Notes: generated by a model from the letters alone, not told the origin. A DNA stretch of 64,000 nucleotides from Actinoplanes sichuanensis (GCF_033097365.1 NZ_AP028461.1:682001-746000); one strand, 5' to 3'; numbered from the stretch's first letter, positions 18,146-28,554 are shown. Translations and numbers: made by a program.

Positions 18146-18469
18146 TCAGCCGAGCCAGGGGCCACATGCCGCCCGAAAGCCGCCGTCGTCCCGCTCGAAC
18201 GTTCGGCATGGGGACCCGCGGCGCGGACCGTGCCCCAGATCCCCATGCAACTCGCGGTTGGCCATGGGTGATGACCTGTGGCCGGGATCCAGCCGCAGGT
18301 CACCGTGCAACACCCGGCTGCGGGTGGTGTGGTGTTCGGTGGTCCGGGTCGCGCTGGAGGTCGCCCGGGTGCGGGTGGTGTGGTGTTCGGTGGTCCGGGT
18401 CGCGCTGGAGGTCGCCCGGGTGCGGGTGATGAGGTGTTCGGTAGTCCCTGTCGCGCCGTGGGTCGCCAC
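18146..18469 (-). CDS. Doubtful small ORF after the ABC permease
   Basis: 107 codons beginning 22 bases after the permease stop on the same strand. The first half translates the 51-bp repeats (TRTRATSSATRTTEHH). The last 37 residues, from an internal ATG, end in FRAACGPWLG just before the hairpin at 18103. The ribosome binding site is weak and third-position GC is only moderately biased. It could be a chance frame through repeats, a C-terminal erosion product, or a small peptide gene. Confidence 0.2.
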   Translation of the reverse strand: MATHGATGTTEHLITRTRATSSATRTTEHHTTRTRATSSATRTTEHHTTRSRVLHGDLRLDPGHRSSPMANRELHGDLGHGPRRGSPCRTFERDDGGFRAACGPWLG

Positions 18470-18471
18470 GG
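18319..18471. repeat. Three 51-bp tandem repeats
   Basis: Units start at 18319, 18370 and 18421. The first two are nearly identical and the third is diverged. The unit begins TGCGGGTGGTGTGGTGTTCG. It is G/T-rich on the plus strand and lies just downstream of the ABC permease. Confidence 0.92.
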
Positions 18472-18491
18472 GTGGAAGGTGCGGAGTGGCG

Positions 18492-19273
18492 CTACCGGCC
18501 CAGGCGGCGGTACAGGCGGACGGACAGCGGGCCGAAGATGACCATCAGCGCCACGGGCCAGGCGATCGCCAGGAGCATCGCGTGTTCGGCCGGCCAGGAG
18601 TCGGAGCCCAGGCCCGGGTTGCCGAACAGGTCGCGTAGGGTGGTGGTGGTCGCGGAGATCGGGTTCCATTCGGAGATGGTCCCCAGCCAGCCGGGCATCA
18701 GTTCCGGGGCGACGAACACATTCGAGACGGCGCTCAGCGGGAACGCCAGCGGGAACACGATCGTCGAGACCGTGTCCGGGTTCGGGGTGGACAGGCCGAG
18801 GGCCACGCCGACGCAGCTCAGGGACAGGCGCAGCAGCAGGAGCAGACCGATCGCCGCCAGTACGTTGCCGACGCCGAGATGCCAGCGCCAGCCGACGAGC
18901 AGTCCGCACACCACCAGCACCGTCGTCTCCAGCAGCGCCCGCACCAGGTCGGCGACGACCCGGCCGCTGATCAGCGCGGACCTCGCCATCGGCATCGAAC
19001 GGAATCGGTCCAACACGCCACGGCCCACGTCGACGGCTATTCCGGTGGCGGTCGCGCCGATCCCGTACAGCATGGTCATCACGAAGACGCCCGGGATCAG
19101 GAACTCGCGGTAGCCGCCTCCGCCGGGCACCGACATACCGCTGCCGAAGACATACCCGAACACCAGCACGAACATGATCGGCAGGCTGAAATAGATGACG
19201 ATCTCCTCGGGTGCCCGCACCACGTGCCGCAGATAGCGCCCAGCCATCACACGCCCGTCCGCGATCGCCGCGC

Positions 19274-19277
<4 letters not shown>
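18492..19277 (-). CDS. DrrB-type ABC-2 transporter permease
   Basis: 261 residues with six hydrophobic segments (about 35-60, 70-95, 120-145, 150-175, 180-200 and 235-255), typical of ABC-2 drug/polyketide exporters. Recognisable features: the PEEIVIYFSLPIMFVLVFGY region and the loop NPISATTTTLRDLFG before the last helix. The GTG start at 19277 overlaps the ATPase stop (GTGA). With 19274-20449 it forms a two-gene exporter like daunorubicin DrrAB; the cargo is unknown. Confidence 0.92.
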
Positions 19278-20449
<1,172 letters not shown>

Positions 20450-20879
20450 GGCCACAGGCTGGCGCCCGCCGCTGACCGGCCACGCACCGCTCGCTGACGA
20501 CCCACTGACCACCCCAGCCGGGGGCGAAGTGAAACACCGCGGGGCGAAGTGAGGGGCGAAGCGGACTCGGCCGGGCGAAGCGAAGGGCGAAGCGGACCAG
20601 GTGGGGCGAAGGAAGGGGCGAGGCGAAACTCAGCGGCGCGAAGTAAGGGGCGAAGCGGACCCGACCGGGCGAGGCGAGGGCGAAGCGAAACTCGGCGAGA
20701 AGGGTGGCGGGGCATCGGTGAGAGTGAATCGATAGTGGATCGACAGTCGCCGTACATAACGTTCGGCTACCGGCCGGTGACCGCGGCGGTCTGCGGTGAA
20801 TTTGGGGGGCGGCGATGGCATACCGGTACGCACGGGTGGCAACATCCGCCGCGCTGAACCCGCCGATCACGGCGGTGGC
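20450..20879. repeat. Gap with GGGGCGAAGCGGAC-type repeats
   Basis: 430 bases between the divergent DrrA-type ATPase and the ABC remnant. From about 20518 to 20698 the words GGGGCGAAG, GCGGAC and CGAAAC recur in loose 25-30 base units. The promoters of both flanking genes must lie around this block. No gene is seen. Confidence 0.65.
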
Positions 20880-21347
20880 GTGACCGCCCCACAACCCGGA
20901 GCGCAAGGTTCATCAGCCCTGCTCAACGATGCTTTCACGCAGGCTTGGCGGACGTCTCCATGGCTGCTCGCGGACCGCGCCGGGATCGCGCTGATCGGCG
21001 GTCTGGCCCCGGTCGCGGTCGCCTCGCTCACCGAACTGCTGCTCGACCACCTGTTCGGGGCCGGTACCGAAGCCGAGTCGCGTCGACCTGATGCCGACAC
21101 CACCGCCGTGCTGTCCGGCGGGGTGGTCACCGAACTCGGCGACCACGGCACCCTGAAAAGGCCGCCGGATGGTGAAAGCCCGCCGGATGGTGAAAGCCCG
21201 CCGGATGGTGAAAGCCCGCCGGATGGTGAAAGCCCGCCGGATGGTGAAAGCCCGCCGGATTGCGAAAGGCCGCCGGATTGCGAAAGGCCGCCGGACGGCG
21301 AAAACCCGCCGGAAGGCGACACGCTTCGCCCGCCGACCGGCGGGTGA
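20880..21347 (+). pseudogene. Internally deleted ABC exporter remnant with repeat tail
   Basis: An open frame of 155 codons (GTG 20880; a longer frame begins at 20796). Residues about 10-60 read like the first membrane helix of a fused permease-ATPase exporter: AFTQAWRTSPWLLADRAGIA, then LAPVAVASLTELLLDHLF. After a short linker it jumps to VLSGGVVTELGDHGTL, which matches the very end of the nucleotide-binding domain (normally after about residue 550). Everything between, including Walker A/B, is missing. The frame then runs into nine PPDGES-like hexapeptides. It is best explained as an in-frame internal deletion. It lies 47 bases before the small peptide gene and may have been its exporter. 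Confidence 0.6.
21162..21320. repeat. 18-bp tandem array encoding PPDGES
   Basis: Nine units of 18 bp (the last 15 bp). The first five are essentially identical (CCGCCGGATGGTGAAAGC), followed by PPDCER twice, PPDGEN and PPEGD. The array is in frame with the ABC remnant and ends 28 bases before its stop. Confidence 0.93.
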
Positions 21348-21394
21348 GAGACCGGCCGGTCACCCACCGGCCGGTGCGACGAGGGAGTGTGCAC

Positions 21395-21607
21395 ATGAGC
21401 ATCTTCGGCAAGCTCGCCGATCGCCTGCTGGCGACGGTCGCCTCGACCACCGAGGTGGACGCCGCCTGCATCCTGCTGCGCCGGACGACCGTCCAGGCCG
21501 GCTGGTGCCGGGGCAGCGTCACGGGCGACCGGATCCCGCGGTACAAGTACACGTACATTTACGACAACTGCGCGGACCGGGTCACGTACAGCTGCCCGGC
21601 CGCCTGA
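21395..21607 (+). CDS. 70-residue Cys-containing peptide (possible RiPP precursor)
   Basis: ATG 21395 with GAGGGAG 8 bases upstream, 70 residues, TGA at 21605-21607. An amphipathic leader-like N-terminus (SIFGKLADRLLATVASTTE) precedes a C-terminal half rich in Cys, Tyr, Thr and Arg: Cys at 25, 38, 59 and 67, and a YKYTYIYDNC segment. No hydrophobic signal core is present, so export would need a dedicated transporter. A perfect hairpin begins 4 bases after the stop, which argues for a real transcription unit. No modifying enzyme (lanthionine synthetase, radical SAM, YcaO) is seen in the window. Upstream is an ABC exporter remnant. I do not recognise a family; it could equally be a small disulfide-bonded protein. 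Confidence 0.65.
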   Translation: MSIFGKLADRLLATVASTTEVDAACILLRRTTVQAGWCRGSVTGDRIPRYKYTYIYDNCADRVTYSCPAA

Positions 21608-21610
21608 TGT

Positions 21611-21656
21611 CCGCAGGAAGGCCCTGCCGCCGGACGACGGCAGGGCCTTCCTGCGG
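21611..21656 (+). terminator. Perfect 19-bp hairpin after the peptide gene
   Basis: Left arm 21611-21629 and right arm 21638-21656 are exact reverse complements with an 8-base loop (CCGGACGA). There is no U-tract. It is the strongest terminator-like structure I found in the window. Confidence 0.85.
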
Positions 21657-21792
21657 GTCGCTCGATGCCGACCGCCGTCGTCGCAATCCGGCGCCGAGCC
21701 TGGACTTCCCGGCATCTCGGCTGCCTCCCGGTCGGCGACGTCCTCGCCACCGTCGTCCGCCGCCTCGCGAGGTGACACGCCGGCCGGTGCTT

Positions 21793-22332
21793 TCACGGCA
21801 GCACCGCCCGCAACGCCGGATCCAGGGAGTCGTAAACCTCGTCCGGGACCGTTCCGGTCGCGGCCAGAACCGTGGTGAAGAACCGCCGGGCGGCCACCGC
21901 CGCGACGATGTGGAAGATGTCGGTTTCGGACAGGCCGTGCGCGCGCAGCCGGTCCACGTCAGCCGGTGTCACGGCCGTCGGGTCACCGGCCACGAGCTCG
22001 GCGAACTCCATGATCGCCACCTCGACCCCGGCCAGGCCGGACCTGTCGGTGATCGCGTCGAGCAGGCCGGCGTCGTCGAAGCAGGTGTCTCGCAGCGCCG
22101 TCGCGAACGCCAGCGAGCAGTAGCGGGATCCGATCCGTCGGGCCGCGGCCAGCGTCACCAGCTGGTAGCGGCGCGGATCCATGGCGGTCCGCAACGACTT
22201 CGACAGCGCCGCCCAGCCCGCCTGCACGTCCGGGGCCAGCGCGAACACCCGCGAATAGTTGGCGACATAGCCGAGGCGTTCGCGGTCGGCGTCGTAGAGC
22301 GGCGAGGAATCCGGGGTGCGCAGCAGTGTCAT
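21793..22332 (-). CDS. Carboxymuconolactone decarboxylase/AhpD-like protein
   Basis: 179 residues of the AhpD-like fold: a helical core with RYQLVTLAAARRIGSRYCSLAF (about 55-77) and GLSETDIFHIVAAVAARRF (about 130-150). Catalytic AhpD proteins have CxxC plus His. Here only the second Cys of that position (SRYCSLAF) remains, so a peroxidase role by the usual mechanism is doubtful. Its stop is 185 bases from the peptide gene, convergent. It lies downstream of the LuxR-type regulator on the same strand with a 49-base gap. Confidence 0.85.
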   Translation of the reverse strand: MTLLRTPDSSPLYDADRERLGYVANYSRVFALAPDVQAGWAALSKSLRTAMDPRRYQLVTLAAARRIGSRYCSLAFATALRDTCFDDAGLLDAITDRSGLAGVEVAIMEFAELVAGDPTAVTPADVDRLRAHGLSETDIFHIVAAVAARRFFTTVLAATGTVPDEVYDSLDPALRAVLP

Positions 22333-22381
22333 GGCCGCCGACGGTAGCCGGGCGCGGGCCGGGTCTCGTGGGGGAAATCCC

Positions 22382-24934
22382 CTAACTTGAGCGCCGTCGA
22401 GCCGCCGCCTGACCGCGGCTGGTCACCCCCAACTTGTTCAGCACGGCGGAGACGTGGTGCTCGACGGTCTTGACCGACAGCGTCAGCCGGGCCGCGATGT
22501 CCGCGTTCGACAGTCCGTCGGCGAGCAGCTCGAGCACCTGCGCCTGCCGGGCGGTCAGGCCCGCGTCGTCGGCCGCGGTCGCGGGGCGTGGACCGCGCGG
22601 CACCCCGGTCACCCCCTGCCGCCGCAACTCGGCCCGCAGCCAGCCCGCCGCCCGCACCGCGCCAAGCTGATCAAGAACGGTCAAATACCCGGGATCAAAC
22701 CTTGGCGGTGGTACGGCGACCGACGCGTCCCCGGCCAGCCGGAGGCAGTTCGCCAGCTCCGCCGCGAACCACCGGTGCCCCAGCGCCGTCGCCTGCTCGA
22801 ACGCCGGCCGGGCCTCCGCCGCCGCCCGCACCGGATCACCGGCCAGCAGGAAGTACTCGGACCGGGCCGCCGCGACCAGCCCGATCCACTGCAGCTCCGC
22901 CAGCCCGTAGGCGTGCGCCGCCGCCGCGTCCAGGTCGGCCGACGCACCGTCCGCACCCCGCGCCGAGCGGATCCGTCCCCGCGCCACCAGCGCCGGAACC
23001 ACTGCCACCCCGCCCCGGCTCGGCCGCTCCAGTGCGGACTCGGCATCGGCCAGCGCGCCCGCCCAGTCCCGCGTCTCGAACCGGATCATCGCCCGCAGGC
23101 CGAGCAGGTACTGCACATATCCGTCCAGGTCCTGCCCGGCGGCGTACGTGAGCGCCTCCTCCAGAGCGGCCGCGGCACCGGCGGCATCGGAACCCGACCG
23201 GGTGTCGTCCCCGGCCGGTAGGACTCCGCGGTGCGCGCAGTGCTCGATCAGGGTCGACGCCCGGTTCACCAGGGCCCGCGCGGCGTGGTCGGTGAGGCCC
23301 GCCGCGGCCGCCGCCCGGTGCAGGCGCCGAAGCTCCTGCGCCGCTGCCGGGTCGCCGGACTGCATGCGGGCGCTGGCCACGTTGACGCTCGCGTGCAGCT
23401 CCGTCTCCAGGTCGCCGAGGCCGGTGGCCAGCTGTCGGGCCCGGTCACCCCACTCCACCGCCGCGTCGAGTTCGTGCGCCAACATGTGCAACTGCGACCG
23501 GTTGCTGTACGCCATGGCCAGCGGCCGACCCGGCGGTCCCGTCTCCAGCGCGTCGACCGCCTCCGCCGCCGCCACCCGGGCCTCCGCGCCGTGGCCGCTC
23601 CACCAGGCCAGCCGGGAGATCCAGCGCAGGCAGCCGCCGATCCGGTCCGGGACGCCGAGGGACCGCCACACCCGCAGGGCCTCCCGGCAGGCGGGCAGAC
23701 CCTCGGACGCCACTCCGGCCAGATACGCCTGTACGGCGTACGCCTCCAGCAGTTCGGCCCGGTCGGACGGGGGCAGTCGGGTCGCGTACCGCAGAACCGC
23801 CCGGTAGTGGGCCGCGGCCTCGCGGTGGGCGCCCTGCCCGGCGGCCCGCACCGCCGCCGCGGTGCCGTGCCGCAGCACCGCGCCTCCGTCCCCGGCCAGC
23901 CGCGCGTGATGGGCCCGCCGGGCCGGATCGACATCCCGGCGTTCCAGCACGTCGAGAACCCGTTGATGCAGGGCCGCCCGGGCCACCGGCGACAGGGATT
24001 CCTCGACCGCCCGGCGCAGCAGCTCGTGCCGGTAGCCGACGCCGACCCCATCGGCCGACGCCACCAGCACCCCGGCGTCCAGGCACTGCTGCACCTCCGG
24101 AACCCGGTCGCCGAGCAGCGCGTTCTCCGCCCGGGTGGGGACCACCGCGACCAGGCGCGCCAACTCCCGGGCCGGCCCCGGCAGCCCTTGAAGCCGCCCG
24201 AGAACCAGATCCCGCACCGCCTCCGGAACCGCCACCCGACCGGTTCGACCGGGCCGGCGTCCGAACAGCGCCCCGTCCGGCCGCTCGGCGTCGCCGAGTA
24301 GCTCGGTGACCAGTAGCGGATTGCCGCCGGTCAGATGGAACAGCTCGGCGGCGTCCCGGCCGGAGCGGGCCGCCTGCTCGGCCACGCACGCCTCGGACAG
24401 CGGCGGTAGCGGGATCCGGCGAACCACCTCCCGGGGCATCGCGGCCAGCGCCGCCCGCAACGGATGCTCCGGCCCCACCTCGTCATCCCGGAACGTCACC
24501 ACGAGCAGCGCCGCCAGCCGCCCGATCCGCCGGGACAGGAACACCAGCAGGTCGGTCGTCGCCTCGTCGGCCCAGTGCGCGTCCTCCACGACCACCACCG
24601 GCAGCGGCCGCCGGCCGGGTCCGGACAGTTCGCCGACCAGCGCGTCCAGCACCTCCGCCCGGTCCGCCCCGGCGTTCAGGAGTTCGGCCAGCCGCCCGCC
24701 GGCCTGCCGCCCGATGTCGTGCACCGGTCCCAGCGCTCGCGGCGTGACCAGTGGATCACACATCCCCGGCAGCAGCCGGATCCGGCCACCACACCGCTGG
24801 CCGAACGCGGTGACCAGCGACGACTTCCCGATCCCGGCCTCGCCACCGACGAGAGCCACTCGCCCGGACCGCCGGCTCTCCCGAACCAGCTCGTCGAGCC
24901 GCGCCAGTGCCCCGGCCCGTTCCCACAGCTCCAT
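22382..24934 (-). CDS. Large LuxR-family ATPase regulator (MalT/LAL type)
   Basis: About 850 residues. N-terminal AAA/NACHT-like ATPase with Walker A GGEAGIGKSSLV (about 32-43) and Walker B VVVVEDAHWAD (about 125). A long TPR-like helical middle runs from about 350 to 750. The C-terminal LuxR HTH has LTARQAQVLELLADGLSN then VKTVEHHVSAVLNKL (about 785-835). The start at ATG 24934 begins directly with the conserved domain; a further ATG at 24967 has no better signal. LAL regulators activate secondary-metabolite or catabolic operons; the target is unknown here. Confidence 0.93.
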   Translation of the reverse strand: MELWERAGALARLDELVRESRRSGRVALVGGEAGIGKSSLVTAFGQRCGGRIRLLPGMCDPLVTPRALGPVHDIGRQAGGRLAELLNAGADRAEVLDALVGELSGPGRRPLPVVVVEDAHWADEATTDLLVFLSRRIGRLAALLVVTFRDDEVGPEHPLRAALAAMPREVVRRIPLPPLSEACVAEQAARSGRDAAELFHLTGGNPLLVTELLGDAERPDGALFGRRPGRTGRVAVPEAVRDLVLGRLQGLPGPARELARLVAVVPTRAENALLGDRVPEVQQCLDAGVLVASADGVGVGYRHELLRRAVEESLSPVARAALHQRVLDVLERRDVDPARRAHHARLAGDGGAVLRHGTAAAVRAAGQGAHREAAAHYRAVLRYATRLPPSDRAELLEAYAVQAYLAGVASEGLPACREALRVWRSLGVPDRIGGCLRWISRLAWWSGHGAEARVAAAEAVDALETGPPGRPLAMAYSNRSQLHMLAHELDAAVEWGDRARQLATGLGDLETELHASVNVASARMQSGDPAAAQELRRLHRAAAAAGLTDHAARALVNRASTLIEHCAHRGVLPAGDDTRSGSDAAGAAAALEEALTYAAGQDLDGYVQYLLGLRAMIRFETRDWAGALADAESALERPSRGGVAVVPALVARGRIRSARGADGASADLDAAAAHAYGLAELQWIGLVAAARSEYFLLAGDPVRAAAEARPAFEQATALGHRWFAAELANCLRLAGDASVAVPPPRFDPGYLTVLDQLGAVRAAGWLRAELRRQGVTGVPRGPRPATAADDAGLTARQAQVLELLADGLSNADIAARLTLSVKTVEHHVSAVLNKLGVTSRGQAAARRRSS

Positions 24935-24996
24935 CGCCGGAATCGTACGACGCCAGACCGCACACACCCGACCTCCGCGTCCGGACGCGACCGGCC

Positions 24997-27900
24997 TCAG
25001 GGTGTGCTCAGTGGCAGGTTCACGGCCTCGTCCGGGGTCAGGGCGGCCCCGGTGGCGAAGAGCGCCGCGAACCGTTCCGGGCCGAGGGCCTCCCGGGCGG
25101 CACCGGCGGCGACGCGGGCCGGTTCGGACACCTCCGGGTCGGGGCGCAGGCCCAGCGCCCGGACCGCGCCGAGCAGGAGGGCGGCGCGGTCCGGTGAACC
25201 GGCGGCGACGGCCAGACCGGCGAGCCGTTCGAAGGCCTCGGCCATCACCTGGAAGCCGAGCATCCCGCCGCGGATCGTGAACACCTCCCGGTAGCGGGCC
25301 GCCGCGGTCGCCGGGTCACCGGACATCTCCGCGATCCGGCCCAGCATCACCAGGATCGTCATCCGGGTCCCGTCGGCGCCGTACCACCCGGCCGGGCACG
25401 CGGCGAGGGCCTCGTCGCCGTACCGCGCCGCCAGATCGAGACCACCGGACGCCAGCGCCAGCGAACCGAGTCCGAGCAGGGCGGCCGCCACCAGTTCGGG
25501 GGCGCCGGCCGAGCGGGCCAGCTCGGCGGTGCGGGTGAAGTCGGCGGCCGCACCCTCCAGGTCACCGGTGTCCATCCGGGCCTGGGCCCGGCCGCGGAGC
25601 AGGTCGGCGACGTCGACGCCGGAGCCGAGCTCATCGGCCAGGCGCAGCGCCTCCGCGGTCGGTGCGATGGCGGCGGCCGGATCACCGCGCCAGGAGGCGA
25701 CCTCGGCCAGCCCGGACAGCGCCAGCATCGCGCCCCAGCGATCGCCGAGGGCCCGGAACCCGTCGAGCGACTCCCGGAACTCGGGTTCGGCGAGAGCCGG
25801 GTCGGCACCGGAGAACAGCACCATCCACCCGGCGCCGATGCTGCCGAGCGCATGACTCCACGGGTCGGAGGCGATCTGCGCGCGGAGACGGCGGTTGAGT
25901 TCCAGGATGTCGCCGGGGTCACCGGACGGCGGGCCGACCGCCATCGCCGACAGGTACAGCAGGAACGGTTGCGCCGGAGCGGCCGACAGCGTCCGCATGT
26001 ACCCGGCCCAGCGTTCCGCCGGACGGCCGTGACCGGCACTGTCGCTCAGCGCCGCGTTGAAGACGCTCAGCACGTACTCCTCGGTTCGTCCCGGCGGCGG
26101 CTCCGGGCCGGCCGCACGCAGGACGAGCCCGGACAGCGTCGCGGCCTCGCTGCGCAGCCCGCGCAGCCACCAGTAGAAGGACAACGCGGCGACCAGCCGG
26201 AACGCCGTCGTCAGCGCGCCTCCGGCGGCGCTGCGACGCAACGCGGCGTGCAGGTTGTCACGGTCGTCGTCGAGGCGGTCCAGCCAGGCGATCTGATCAA
26301 ACCCGCGGAGGTACGGATCAGCGCGCTCAGCCAACTCCATGAAGTATCCGGCGTGTTCCCGGTGCATACGTCGACGTTCCCCGGATCCGGCCAGTCGCTC
26401 CGCACAGAAGGCCCGGATGGTCTCCAGCATCCGGTACCGTTCCCCGTCCCGCTCGATCAGCGACTTCCCGACGAGCCCCGCGAGCACGTCGACGACCGCG
26501 GTCGGAGTGTCGTCGACGGGTTCCCCCGCGGAGGCGTCGAGTGGTTCGGGCCCGCAGATCCGCTCGATCGCGTCGAGGGTCGCGCCGCCGGTGAAGACGG
26601 TGAACCGCCGGGCCAGGACCCGTTCCGGTTCGGTGAGCAGGTCCCAGCTCCAGGCCACGACCGCTTGCAGGGTGCGGTGCCGGCTCTCGGCGGTGCGGCT
26701 GCCGCCGGACAGCAGCCGGAACCGGTCCCCGAGCCGGGCGGCGATCTCGGTGACCGGAAGGGCGTGCAGCCGGGCCGCCGCGAGTTCGACCGCGAGCGGC
26801 AGCCCGTCGAGGGTGCGGCACAGCTCCCGGATGGCGTCGGCGTTCCCGGCCGTGACCGCGAACCCGGGCGCCACGTCAGCGGCCCGATCAAGAAAGAGCC
26901 GCACCGCCGGAAAGCCGACGAGATCCGCCCCGGGCCCGCCCAACCCAGAGGCGACCCGGAATCCGCCGTCGGCCGGGTTGTGGTCGGAGGCAGCCCCGAA
27001 TCCGCCGGTGGCCGGGCCGACGGGTCGGACCGCATGATCACCGTCTGAGCCCGCGGGCCGCCCGGTCGGAGCCGCCGGTGGCACCGGGAGCCCGCCGACC
27101 GGGAGGAGCGCCTCGCCGGTGATGCCGAGCGGCTCCCGGCTGGTGGCGAGGATCCGCAGACCGGGCGCCCCGGCCAGCAGTCGCGCCGCCAGTGCCGCCG
27201 CCGCGTCGACGACGTGCTCGCAGTTGTCCAGGACGAGCAGCAGACGCCGGTCCCCGAGGGCTGCGACGAGCCGGTCGACCACGCCGGGTGCCGCCGTCGA
27301 CGGTGTCTGTCGGGGCGGGCTGACCAGAACGTCGCGGAGGCCGAGGGCGGTCTGCACCGCGGACGGCACGCCCTCGGGCCCGGCGCCGGCGAGCTCCACG
27401 AACCAGACATCGCCGTCGTGCCGGGCGGCGGCCTCCGCGGCGAGCCGGGTCTTCCCCGCACCACCGGGTCCGTGCAGGGTGACCAGCCGCCGACTCCGGA
27501 GTACGGCCGCGACCCCGGCCAGCTCCCCGTCCCGCCCGACGAAGCTGGTCAGCTGACTCGGAACACCGTGCCGAACCGGGTTCCGCCCGTGCTCCGACCC
27601 ACCCGGACCGGACTGCGGAAAGGGGCCGACCTGAGACAGGGAGCCGACCTGAGACGAGGAGCCGACCTGGGACAAGGAGCCGACCTGAGACAAGGAGCCG
27701 ACCTGGGACAAAGGGCCGACCTGGGACGAGGCGCCGGCCTGAGGCAAGGGGTGGCCTGCCGGCGATTCGGCCAGGACGGGCGAGGACGCGAGGCCGCCGC
27801 GGAGCACGCTCGTATGCAGGGCGGACAATTCCGGCGAAGGGTCGGCGCCGAGTTCGTCAGCGAGGGTTCGGCGGGCGTCCTCGAACGCGGTGAGCGCCTC

Positions 27901-28518
27901 GGCCGGCCGGCCCGCCGCGACCAGCGCCCGCATGAGCAGTACCCGCGGACGTTCCCGGAGTGGGTGGGCGGCGATCAGGTCGCGGAGTTCGGTGATCGCG
28001 GCGGGTGGCAGCGGCGAGGACAATCCGAGTTCGGCCGCGTATCGATCTTCGAGGGCGGTCAGTCTCAGCTCGGTGAGCCGGGCGGCCTGGGCGTTCGCGA
28101 ACGGCGCGTCGCGTACATCCATCAGGGGTTCGCCCCGCCAGAGATCCGCCGCCGAGCGAAGCAGGGTGACCGCCCGCTCCAGCGAGCCGGAGGCGAGGGC
28201 CTGATGGCCGTCGGCGGCGAGCGTCGCGAACCGGTGGGCGTCGACATCGTCGCGGTCCGCGGCCAGACGATATCCGGCCGGGCCGAGCTCGACCGGCAGC
28301 GACTGCCGCAGCCGGGACACCTGGGACTGGAGCGCGTTGGCCGCTCCGGCCGGCGGCAGATCGCCGTAGAGGCCGTCGATCAGCCGGTCGATCGGAACCG
28401 ACCGGCCGGCGTCGAGGAGTAGCATCGCGAGCAGTGCACGCAGGCGGGGGCCGCCGAGCGGGATCGGGGTCCCGTCCGGCCGTTCCGCCTGGACCGGACC
28501 CAGGATGCCGAATCGCAT
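24997..28518 (-). CDS. AfsR/SARP-type regulator with BTAD, NB-ARC and TPR
   Basis: 1173 residues. The OmpR-like winged helix is at the N-terminus (RFGILGPVQ; RLRALLAMLLLD), then the BTAD helical domain (about 95-245). Next come a low-complexity linker of SQVGSL repeats (about 255-300), an NTPase domain with Walker A HGPGGAGKTRLA (about 346) and LLLVLDNCEHV (about 425), and TPR-like repeats to the end. AfsR-type proteins activate antibiotic or development genes and respond to Ser/Thr kinase input. It may regulate a metabolite locus elsewhere; none is adjacent. Confidence 0.93.
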   Translation of the reverse strand: MRFGILGPVQAERPDGTPIPLGGPRLRALLAMLLLDAGRSVPIDRLIDGLYGDLPPAGAANALQSQVSRLRQSLPVELGPAGYRLAADRDDVDAHRFATLAADGHQALASGSLERAVTLLRSAADLWRGEPLMDVRDAPFANAQAARLTELRLTALEDRYAAELGLSSPLPPAAITELRDLIAAHPLRERPRVLLMRALVAAGRPAEALTAFEDARRTLADELGADPSPELSALHTSVLRGGLASSPVLAESPAGHPLPQAGASSQVGPLSQVGSLSQVGSLSQVGSSSQVGSLSQVGPFPQSGPGGSEHGRNPVRHGVPSQLTSFVGRDGELAGVAAVLRSRRLVTLHGPGGAGKTRLAAEAAARHDGDVWFVELAGAGPEGVPSAVQTALGLRDVLVSPPRQTPSTAAPGVVDRLVAALGDRRLLLVLDNCEHVVDAAAALAARLLAGAPGLRILATSREPLGITGEALLPVGGLPVPPAAPTGRPAGSDGDHAVRPVGPATGGFGAASDHNPADGGFRVASGLGGPGADLVGFPAVRLFLDRAADVAPGFAVTAGNADAIRELCRTLDGLPLAVELAAARLHALPVTEIAARLGDRFRLLSGGSRTAESRHRTLQAVVAWSWDLLTEPERVLARRFTVFTGGATLDAIERICGPEPLDASAGEPVDDTPTAVVDVLAGLVGKSLIERDGERYRMLETIRAFCAERLAGSGERRRMHREHAGYFMELAERADPYLRGFDQIAWLDRLDDDRDNLHAALRRSAAGGALTTAFRLVAALSFYWWLRGLRSEAATLSGLVLRAAGPEPPPGRTEEYVLSVFNAALSDSAGHGRPAERWAGYMRTLSAAPAQPFLLYLSAMAVGPPSGDPGDILELNRRLRAQIASDPWSHALGSIGAGWMVLFSGADPALAEPEFRESLDGFRALGDRWGAMLALSGLAEVASWRGDPAAAIAPTAEALRLADELGSGVDVADLLRGRAQARMDTGDLEGAAADFTRTAELARSAGAPELVAAALLGLGSLALASGGLDLAARYGDEALAACPAGWYGADGTRMTILVMLGRIAEMSGDPATAAARYREVFTIRGGMLGFQVMAEAFERLAGLAVAAGSPDRAALLLGAVRALGLRPDPEVSEPARVAAGAAREALGPERFAALFATGAALTPDEAVNLPLSTP
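27625..27750. repeat. Seven 18-bp tandem repeats inside the AfsR-type gene
   Basis: Exactly seven 18-bp units built on GCCGACCTGGGACAAGGA, in frame, encoding SQVGSL-like hexapeptides between the BTAD and NTPase domains. The units differ at one to three positions each. Confidence 0.95.
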
Positions 28519-28554
28519 GCCGACGATTCTGCCGCCCCGGGTCCGTCCAGCAAG

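Larger units (their letters stand above)
17867..18491. other. 625-bp gap with 51-bp repeats, a hairpin and one doubtful small ORF
   Basis: Holds the promoter region of the intradiol-like gene, a GC hairpin (18103-18135), a doubtful 107-codon minus-strand ORF (18146-18469) and three 51-bp tandem repeats (18319-18471). No other gene is recognised. Confidence 0.6.

Noticed and set aside
18278..18541. Plus-strand frame through the 51-bp repeats
   Set aside because: It overlaps the permease 3' end, has no ribosome binding site and consists only of repeat translation.
21162..27750. 18-bp arrays as a CRISPR-like array
   Set aside because: Units are contiguous with no unique spacers, in frame in coding sequence, and no cas gene is present.
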